A DNA stretch of 64,000 bases from Larimichthys crocea (lineage: Eukaryota; Chordata; Actinopteri; Sciaenidae). This document shows, in pieces, positions 56,450-64,000 of the stretch. The stretch spans positions 3,106,047 through 3,170,046 of the forward strand of contig NC_040022.1 in NCBI RefSeq assembly GCF_000972845.2, read 5' to 3'. Numbering within the stretch: position 1 is the stretch's first letter; each line of letters begins with the position of its first letter. Made by a program: the position numbers and the translations under genes. The notes under the pieces were generated by a model. It had not been told where the DNA came from and searched no databases. It worked only from the letters and a program-made list of their open reading frames with translations.

Positions 56450-57025
56450 TTCCCTCCTTTCAGACTGAGGCAGTGAGACGATGAGGTTTAAAACTCTGAT
56501 TTCTTAATTGGTTTGTTCATTTAATTTCAGGTGTGACAGAGATTGGGATTAAATCAGAGGAAACATTTGAACTGATGCTGACAAAGCAGCAGGAAGGTGA
56601 AATGTTAAATTCCAGTTAAGATAAGAACAGGAGTCCTCCATATCTCTGCCATCAGCTGTTGTTGTCACGAAACCTTCCAGGAAGGTTCTGGCAGCGGTTC
56701 TGAGGTAAAGGAGGATTTGAATGAGATCCAAAACAGGACAGTGTGATGAATGAGGAGCTACAGGGACTCGGACTGCTGGGAATTGGTGTTCGAAAAGAAG
56801 GATTCTTACAAATAACTCAAGTCCCTGCAGGCTGTCAAAACGCTGAATCCATCCTGGAGCGCTTCATTCGGTCAGTATTGGATTTGTCAACGCATAATGT
56901 CATTGTCCTGCAGCGTGGGGCGGAGGGACGAGGGTAGGCTGGTTCTTCAGCAGCTAGTCCTGAATGTTTGTGTGTTTCTAACTTCTGTCTCAGACTAGAA
57001 AGCTCCAGAACAAAGCAAGCAAGCA
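56450..57025. other. Unannotated stretch
   Basis: No recognised content. Confidence 0.35.
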
Positions 57026-57029
57026 AGTG

Positions 57030-57172
57030 AAGAGTGAACATTCAGCGTCCTCTTCGCTGTCTTCTGCTCTGCCATTTCGTTCATAGAAGCTGCTGAGCCC
57101 GTTTACATTGGACGTACACCCCGTCACCGCCTGAAAACCTCCTCTTCTTCTTCCTAGTGGTCCAAGACACTC
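57030..57172 (-). repeat. KR element, diverged 5' copy
   Basis: Complement of AAGAAGAGGAGG, an insert, then GCTCAGCAGCTTCTATGAAC and GAGGACGCTGAATG. About 40 bp (57098-57135) not found in other copies interrupts it. Confidence 0.7.
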
Positions 57173-57173
57173 C

Positions 57174-57255
57174 ATTAGCTAACAGCAGCTAACAGACTGA
57201 GCTAACATGAGCTAACAGCAGCTAACAGACTGAGCTAACATGAGCTAACAGCAGC
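57174..57255. repeat. GCTAACA-rich tandem repeat
   Basis: GAGCTAACAGCAGCTAACAG modules like 10640-10895, continuing into the KR-type flank GCTACAGCTGTCAGCAGTTT. Confidence 0.9.
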
Positions 57256-57635
57256 TACAGCTGTCAGCAGTTTACTTCACTGTCCATCAGAAAAATCGCA
57301 GCTGGCTGAGAACGTCTCACTAGATGCAACAAATATTCCTGTTGGGTCTTCTCAAATCTGCCAAAAAGAAAACTCTAAAACCGAGGTTTCCGATCTGAAA
57401 CCATGAAAACCAACAAGAGGAAGGAAAACCTCACTATCACTATCTGAAGTAACAAAACACACATCAGAACCAGCACCCCTAAGCTAGTGAATATAACAGA
57501 AATCTTCTACTCGTCGTCAGTTTATACAGAACTAACTAAAGCCTGGCCCAGTCGCAGAAACAAACAAGGTAACCACTGTTAACATTCACAAAACGAACGA
57601 GGTGAGCTCCAGACACAAAGCTGAGCTAAGCTAAG
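57256..57635. other. Unannotated stretch
   Basis: No recognised content; possibly upstream LINE sequence too diverged to read. Confidence 0.3.
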
Positions 57636-57639
57636 CTGA

Positions 57640-58335
57640 GTTCAAAGGTCAGAAACCTGGGAGTGACCTCTGACAGGTTTGACAAACACATCAACAAGCC
57701 GTCACGACCTAGAGAAATCCATCCATGCCTTGATAAGCTCAAGGTTAGACTGCAATGCACTTCATGTCGGCGTCTCCCAGTCTTCCCTCAGTTGACTTCA
57801 ACTTGTGCAAAACGCTGCTGCCCGTCTTTTAACCAACACCAGCAGACGTGTGCATATCACTCCTGTTCTTAACTGCCTTCATTGGCTTCCTGTCCTTTAT
57901 AGAATTAATTTTAAACTTTTAACATTTGTTTTTAAAGCTCTTAACGTCCTCGCCCCTTCGTATTAATCTGAGTTTTTAACTGTCCGCAATCCTGGTAGAA
58001 CTCTGAGGTCTAAAGATCAACTGTCGCTGGAAGTGCCCAGGTCAAAATACAAACACTGGGGTGACCGAGCGTTTTCCGTTGCCGCCTCCAGGCTCTGGAA
58101 TCAGCTCCCCGTCGAGATGCGTCTTGTTTCTGACCTGGGCCTCTTTAAATCCAGGCTAAAAACTTATTTAGGATGGCTTTTAACACCCAGTAGTATGATG
58201 ACACTTTTATCATTTCTTATTCGATTTTATTGTTCTTTATTGTTTTTATTCTGTTTGTTTTTACTTATTGAGCACTTTGGTACACTGAAAGGACTGTTGT
58301 AAAGGGCTGTATGAATAAATAAATTAAATAAATAA
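57640..58335 (+). pseudogene. Rex1/CR1-group LINE ORF2 C-terminus with AATAAA tail
   Basis: In shifting frames the plus strand reads VRNLGVTSDRFDKHIN, then a C-N-A-L-H-V-G pattern, QNAAARLLTNTSRRVHITPV, LNCLHWLPVLYRINFKLL, TFVFKALNVLAP, and, from 58033, GDRAFSVAASRLWNQLPVEM. These are the ordered C-terminal blocks of CR1/L2/Rex1-group reverse transcriptases. The last block is open for 89 codons. The sequence ends AATAAATAAATTAAATAAAT near 58315, a simple-repeat tail in place of poly-A. The palm domain with the YADD box is missing (5' truncation). This is the best-preserved LINE terminus in the window, still with stops and frameshifts. Confidence 0.85.
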
Positions 58336-58795
58336 ATAAAGTACATTCACAAAACACGAGCTGCCACGATGCTCTGGTGGCTGCAGTTCAAACGCCCGTG
58401 CTGGGGTAATTGGGCTCTGCGGATTGGCCGGTCAGGACAGGATACAGCACCAATCCCGGGCCTCTCGGCTGCCAATATCCGGCGGCATCGGGGCCACACC
58501 TCCTCAGCCAGGGTCCAATCACGGCACGGCAACTGCACACTTGGATTTACATAAGACTACACACACCATGATACACAAACAGAACAGAGACCCCCTCACT
58601 TTTTATTTCACCTCATTAACTGTGACAAATTTATCCATTCTGCTTCACTTATGATCAAACTAGTAACCGGCGTTAACGTGAATCAATAACATTACTAACT
58701 TAACTTCAGAACAAGCTGCTCACATTATGTTAGTATAATTTATCATTTTTGTTATATTTTTTAATTCTCACAAATTATTTTGACAAAAATTAATT
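58336..58795. other. Unannotated stretch
   Basis: No recognised content; 58370-58550 is GC-rich. Confidence 0.35.
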
Positions 58796-58799
58796 TGGC

Positions 58800-58865
58800 G
58801 GACCTCCTGCAGTACATCTGAGGACCCCCTAGGGGTCGCGGACCCCTGGTTGAACACCCCTGACT
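58800..58865. repeat. Dispersed GGGGTCGCGGACCCCTGG motif
   Basis: Second copy of the block at 49985-50045. Confidence 0.6.
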
Positions 58866-59184
58866 TAAAGTATTCATGTTCTTTGTGATGCTCTCCAACA
58901 AGCCGGGCCAAACTGTGACAGCACAGGTAGATCTGATTCAAAACTGACATCACAATCACACATTTTAAACATCTTGCTTTAATAATCTGCGATGTTCAGA
59001 CGTCAGTTCAGTGAGTTTTCAACAAAATGGACAATCACAAGTTTTTATTTTAAAAAGGACAACTTCCTCTTTAATGACACCAAACATGAGACGTTTGTAG
59101 CTTCTTAAACTGAGTTTGATTGAACACAGCAGCTCAGTGAGACGCTGTGCATGTTATCGATAACAATATTTTAATGGGTTGGCT

Positions 59185-59290
59185 TTTGTGGCGTCCCCCA
59201 GGGGTCAATTATTGGTCCATTGTTGTTTCGCAGCCTTTCTGCTAACTTACCAAGAAAAACCCTCCATCATTATGCTGATGACGTGTCTCC
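59185..59290 (+). pseudogene. LINE reverse-transcriptase palm fragment
   Basis: GGC at 59190 starts GVPQGSIIGPLLF, the conserved motif before the catalytic loop, and about 65 bp later, in another frame, HHYADDV appears (59262-59284), the catalytic box. Spacing and motifs are those of CR1/L2/Rex1-type elements. The intervening frame is shifted and nothing else of the element is visible. It may derive from the same insertion as 57640-58335, rearranged, because that copy lacks exactly this part. Confidence 0.75.
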
Positions 59291-59299
59291 TTAACGTCG

Positions 59300-59990
59300 T
59301 CTCGTGCCTCTTCGTCTTACCTCTGTACTGACATCAGGATTGCTCAGTAAACCCTCTGAGTATTTGTAACACTTTGCAGTCAGAACATTGAAGGCTTGTT
59401 CCTTTATTTTTTGGTTATTCAGAAATCAACCCACCCGGTTAGCTCTCCAGCTAGTCTCAGTATGATTTCTCTCCCTGGCTGTTGATGAGACCCCTCGAGG
59501 TTTCTGCCGAATGAATGTGTTTGATTTCACAGTTTACATCATCGCCGAGCATCAAACCTCCCCGACACTCCGCGGTCTGTCTCTGCAACTCCACATGAGT
59601 AACAACACGACTGTGCTGAATACACAAGGGTTCCCCAAAATAACAAAGAGCAGATGAAGAAAGAGCTCCTGCGAGGTGGTAATGCAGCGGGGGGCGGTCG
59701 TCAGACGTCACAGCGCTCCGATGTCGAACAGTAATTAAATATGTGTTAAACTGTGTCAGAGATAACGTCCCATCCATACGTTACAAAGTGCATACATCAG
59801 CGCTCAGCATGGTTCCTCAGGGAACCCAAAGATGTCTGACTGAGTCCTGCCAGCAGGAGGCAGCGCCGAACTTTCAGAGTTAATGAGCGAAGACGAGGTG
59901 AACTTTGTACAGTGTTCAGGTCATAACGACACGCTGTGTCTAAAAACCAATCAGCAGCCTCCGTGACTGTGAAGTGAAGCCAACACAGGA
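59300..59990. other. Unannotated stretch
   Basis: No recognised content. Confidence 0.35.
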
Positions 59991-59994
59991 GAGA

Positions 59995-60165
59995 CCACGT
60001 CCAGGTTTTAGACAGTCTGCGGGGACGTCACGGAGACTACGTCCAGGTTTTAGACAGTCTGCAGGGACGTCACAGAGACTACGTCCAGGTTTTAGACAGT
60101 CTGTGTGGACGTCTTGGAGACTACATAAAGGTTTTAGACAGTCTGCTAAGACAGACAGTTTCGTC
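59995..60165. repeat. 42-bp minisatellite, about 4 units, inverted orientation
   Basis: GTTTTAGACAGTCTGCGGGG units, the last ones diverged (GTGTGGACGTCTTGG). The plus strand stays open because the unit is a multiple of three. Confidence 0.93.
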
Positions 60166-60449
60166 CATAAAGGACTAACTGAGTAGAAATGTTCCAGTTT
60201 AACATCCATGTCTTCCTGGCAGAGGTGAAAGCAGCTTCACATTAATTAAAGATGTTTTTTTTATTCCAGTGTAATTTCTGGCCTGAGATGGGACACAATG
60301 CTTCTAACTGTGTCGGCTCTGCGGGGCTCCGAGTTATCGTGCAGTGACTTCATTGTAAATGTGGAGCGGCAGCACTTTATTCTCAGGGGCAACTCAAGGA
60401 GGTGACCGGGCACCTCTCCAGCTCCTCGTCCTCCCCCACGCTGTCCTGT

Positions 60450-60520
60450 GCTTCGAGCTGGACTTGAACCAGCTCAGCTCCCGAGCCAAGTCCCCCGTGG
60501 ACTGAGCCACTGCCGCCCAA
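60450..60520 (-). mobile_element. tRNA-derived SINE head
   Basis: The minus strand reads GGGCGGCAGTGGCTCAGTCC with A-box TGGCTCAGTCC (complement at 60499-60509), then GGGGACTTGG and B-box GGTTCAAGTCC (complement at 60460-60470). This matches a common fish tRNA-derived repeat head. No body or tail is recognised. Confidence 0.65.
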
Positions 60521-62635
60521 TTAGCTGGTAATTATGATTCCAGCCCTGAGACTCAAACTGTCGTCATCGATGCCAAAGGCTCTTTATTACGTGAAGCATC
60601 TGATCGGTCTGAGCAGTGAAAGTGATCTTTCAGGTATTCTTCATGTTGCGGAGTGCTTCCTGTCTGATCCAGTCATCTGTCCAGGCCTCATTCATGACGA
60701 AGCTACGAGCGCCTCACACAGCTGATTAAAACATTTCTGGAAATGTCGCCGACGCTCACATGCAGGAAGAGACTCACGCAGAGCCGGGAGGTGTTGATGA
60801 TGGTGTGAGGAGCAACAGGACGGAGCTCTGCATGTGCTTATTAATGAACTAACATATTTCAGATGTCAGACATCCGTTTGCTGGGTTTCATTTGGAACAC
60901 ATGCTCGATGTTTCCCCAGACGATGTGCTCAGAGCTCTTCACTGTGAAATTGGATTTGACTTGTTGAATTAGTTTCATGCTGCGGGTCTCCGCGCTCACT
61001 CAGAGGCTGTTTGTTCATCAGACAGGTAGTTTTATTCAAATGCTCGTCAAGTATTTCCATTTATACTCCACCGCATTCATCTGACAGCTGTTGTTCAAAT
61101 TCTGCAGCTGAATAAACTCTTGTGGGTGGCTCATGATTCAAAAAGACTTAACCTCGACGAATAAAAATGTAACTAATTACATAAAGCAGTGTTTGGATTC
61201 CTGCTGGGGATGTTTCTTTATTGCCCAAATTTAGTCGGGCTCAGCGCTCGTGGATCGGTGTCAACATACCGTGTTCGTATCTTCTGGTCGTGCCAAACTC
61301 TTTGTGAAAAGCAGTGACCATCTGATCTCAGAGACTCCGTTACACTTTGGTACCTTGGAAATATTCCTTACCCCGAAACCCACCGGACACGTCTCGATGT
61401 GCATCACTGTTTTGTTCCGTCTTGCATCGACTTCAGGAGTTTTTCAGAAGTGTTTTCTCCCTCCAGACTTTGTTGACTTGCTCAGATTTGCTCATCTTCC
61501 TGGTTTATGTTCTTCTAAACATGCTTCTACATGTGGAAATATGTACGTAGTTCATTTGTTTGCGCACACGTGGCGGCGAGTCGATGGAATTTGGAGGTAG
61601 AAGATCTTTAAGGCTGCAGAAAAAAATACTCCCTTCTTATTATCCCAATCTACTTTGTTTATGTAACAGAAAATCTCTTTCAGTCTTCAAATGTAAAAAC
61701 CGGAACAATGGATTTTTACCATGTAGACTTTCATGTTTTTTAGTCTTTGCATCCATCCATGACCTGAACCTGAAGTCCAAGTAATCAGAATACTCCACAG
61801 ACCTCAGACTGTCTAAGAACTGGACGTCATGTGTGTTGCCTCTCTCAGAGTTTGGATCCAAAGTTTGACTTGACCTGTCTGACTCTGTTATCTTGCTACT
61901 TAAAGTGACTTCCAGCCTCTGCAGGTCGTCTTCCAGGTCGTCTGTGCTGAAGGTTTTCCGGCAGGTTAAGCCTCTCCGTGACCTCCTTAAGCTCTTTTCA
62001 GAGGCACCAAAAGGAAGAACCGGCTGTCCTCAAAGAAATCTGTCCCCGTCAGGTCTCCACTGGACGTTCAGTTACTTCATGACTGCAGATGATATCAGAG
62101 GGTTCAGAGGCAGAATAAACGACCTGTGCGACAGCTTAGTGACATCTAGTTTCTGATTACAAACCCCTTGCCTCACCCTCTCTGTCCTGGAGCCAGTCTT
62201 AGTTTGTCCTTTGTGGGAGTTGATTTTATGTGCACAGGTTTGTAACTTGTGACTTTTTATTGAGGAAAATCGAAGAACTAGAGTGTCGGATGTAGTGACA
62301 TCTAGTGATGTAGTTGCTGATTGTAACTCCCTCGCCTCACCCTTTCCTCCCTATGGGGGCCCAATGTGGAGCCATTTGTCTGTTCTGGGAAACCATAGAA
62401 ACATGGCAGACTAAATGTAGTCTGAAGTAAAAAATATTCATTATGCTGAGAATAGTTATTGATCGATGGAAGCAGCATGTTTTATGTTTCATGTTTTTCA
62501 TGAGCAGTCTGAATCTTAAAGGTATGTAGTCACTGCAACTGTTGAATAAGTAACGAGATCGAAGAAGAGTTCAGAAGGAGTTCAATGCTAAGACACTTTT
62601 CATCGCTGCAGAGGAGCCAAACAGAAAAGGAATAT
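60521..62635. other. Unannotated stretch
   Basis: Contains a 116-codon open frame (61250-61597) and others without recognisable motifs. A GTGACATCTAGT motif repeats at about 62139 and 62296. No gene supported. Confidence 0.35.
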
Positions 62636-62639
62636 TTCT

Positions 62640-62905
62640 TTCTCAGTCGCTGTCGACTCTTCGGTGAACTCTCCCCTAGAAAACCCAAAAAATACAACTT
62701 CCTCTGTCCAAACATGTGGCATTTCTAGCTTTTTAAATACAACAACAAGAACAAACGACAGTAGAACTACAAAAATCGACCAGTTTATGTTTGGGAAAAG
62801 TGACGTCGACCCGGTCAGTCCTCCCTGTCGACTCTTCGGTGAACTCTCCCCCAGTAAACAGCCTCTGTCTGGGCAGAGAGAGCCGGGTCAGTCCCTCTGT
62901 TCACT
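62640..62905 (-). repeat. GAAGAGTC dispersed repeat, inverted copy
   Basis: Complement of 54905-55200: GTCGACTCTTCGGTGAACTC occurs twice (about 62650 and 62825), with a CAAGAACAAACGACAGTAGA spacer that matches the 55010-55050 spacer. Confidence 0.8.
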
Positions 62906-63880
62906 GATGGTGATGATGTGATGATGAACTCGGTTGGTCAGGATCTCCCAACACAACCTGACAGCTTCCAGAAGATTGTAAAGGCCGGGGACACAACCGA
63001 AAATCATAGACATCAACGTAATGATGGATATTTCTGGTTCTGGTTGTTGATGACGACTTAAACAAGCTCAGGACACGTGTTTTTCTAACATTTAACAGGC
63101 TGCTTCTCTTTATATCTGTTCTGTTCATGCAGCCTCGTGAGTCTCTTTAGAGATGAAGAACTGATGTAAACAGACAAAACATCGATCTTGAGACAGAGAC
63201 AAGCTCCTCGTCCATGTCTGTCTCTCTGTGTCCTGAGTTGACTCTGTAAATTCGACAGAAACTCATTCAGAAGTTGAATTTTCTGCTTCGTGCTGCAGAG
63301 TCGAACACAAATGATGAAAAATCCACTGAAACATTATAAAGTTGTGATGTGCTGCCTCGTCTTGTCCTGTCCTCCAGCTCTTCAGTCTTTTGATCATCTT
63401 AGGTCTTTGACTTAATGTTGAATCAGAGCGAAAAGAAAGAGACTCACTGCAGAGAGACGAAGAACACGAGCTCAGTCCATTTGAGATTCAGCTCAGTGAA
63501 CTGGATGTGAGGTAATAATAATTCACTCTGCTTTTCTGTTGTGCTTCATTGTAATTAGTGTTGGTGAACCCTGATGGGGTCCTGACGGTGTTTGCTGTAA
63601 TAAATATTTAGTTTGTTTTCATTGTTATTTTTATGGAAATCTGCAAAGTCTGGACGACTCATCTGTATTACAGAAACTTGTAACTGAGATGAGGAAAAAC
63701 AAAAGTCTTCTGTTAGGACATTTCTGAAACTGATGAAAGTTTCCTTTGAATTCAACCCAATATCAGATCAGTGAAACTGAGCGCGCTCCAGGAGGCTTCA
63801 CGGACTAAACTCTGATACTTCATGAACCAGCTTCTACGACCGAGTCTGACTCAGTTTTTATTACAAAACAGGCGCAGGCA
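62906..63880. other. Unannotated stretch
   Basis: No recognised content. Confidence 0.35.
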
Positions 63881-63884
63881 ATGT

Positions 63885-64000
63885 AACCAGGCTCAGCAGC
63901 TTCTATGGACATGATGGCAGAGGAGAAGAGAGTGAAGAGGACGCTGACGGAGGAAGCTAAGAAGAGAAAAGGAGAGAGTGAGCGAGCAAGAAGCCGCCGG
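63885..64000 (+). mobile_element. KR element running off the window end
   Basis: TAACCAGGCTCAGCAGCTTC, then ATGGACATGATGGCAGAGGA and an open frame reading MAEEKRVKRTLTEEAKKRKG to the last base. It is one of the cleanest copies, and the sequence beyond the window would show whether it continues past the usual truncation. Confidence 0.85.

Overview
This window is vertebrate nuclear DNA, almost certainly from a ray-finned (teleost) fish. The evidence is the repeat content: remnants of RTE/Rex3-like and L2/CR1/Rex1-like LINEs, two Tc1/mariner transposase fragments, a PIF/Harbinger derivative, tRNA-derived SINE heads, many (GT)n and other tandem arrays, and no operon-like coding. I recognise no intact protein-coding gene. 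Nearly all open frames are chance frames, or frames kept open because a tandem-repeat unit lacks stop codons. Two runs of N (19755-19764 and 37414-37443) mark scaffold joins, and both lie beside duplicated sequence.

Layout. 1-4560: a Tc1 transposase fragment runs into a 14-bp minisatellite that a 483-bp Harbinger derivative has interrupted; the rest is mostly unannotated. 4560-13140: a LINE reverse-transcriptase fragment, two copies of a composite with two divergent tRNA-like heads, a LINE 3' end, a 47-bp minisatellite of about 30 units, and a tandem duplication carrying a LINE RT fragment (8166-9050 and 9186-10060) whose first copy is full of small indels. 13140-19754: mainly unannotated, with an RTE remnant and small arrays.

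19768-31612 is a giant inverted repeat (arms about 6.6 and 5.2 kb) with no spacer. It is centred exactly (26373/26374) on a short perfect palindrome that belongs to a dispersed element also present at 25.8, 32.4, 43.4 and 54.1 kb. Each arm carries one copy of an RTE fragment, the 47-bp and 42-bp minisatellites, and several unidentified repeats. 34190-42165 is a direct duplication split by the 30-N gap; its second copy looks like uncorrected long-read sequence.

42165-64000: further copies of the exon-bearing dispersed element, a third tRNA-twin element, Tc1, RTE and LINE fragments, and unannotated DNA.

No genes can be said to work together. The window is a record of transposon insertion, minisatellite dispersal, palindrome instability and probable assembly duplication. 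The most interesting signals are the giant palindrome and the decay series of its nucleating hairpin, the Harbinger insertion into a minisatellite unit with a recoverable empty site, and the twin divergent tRNA-like element.
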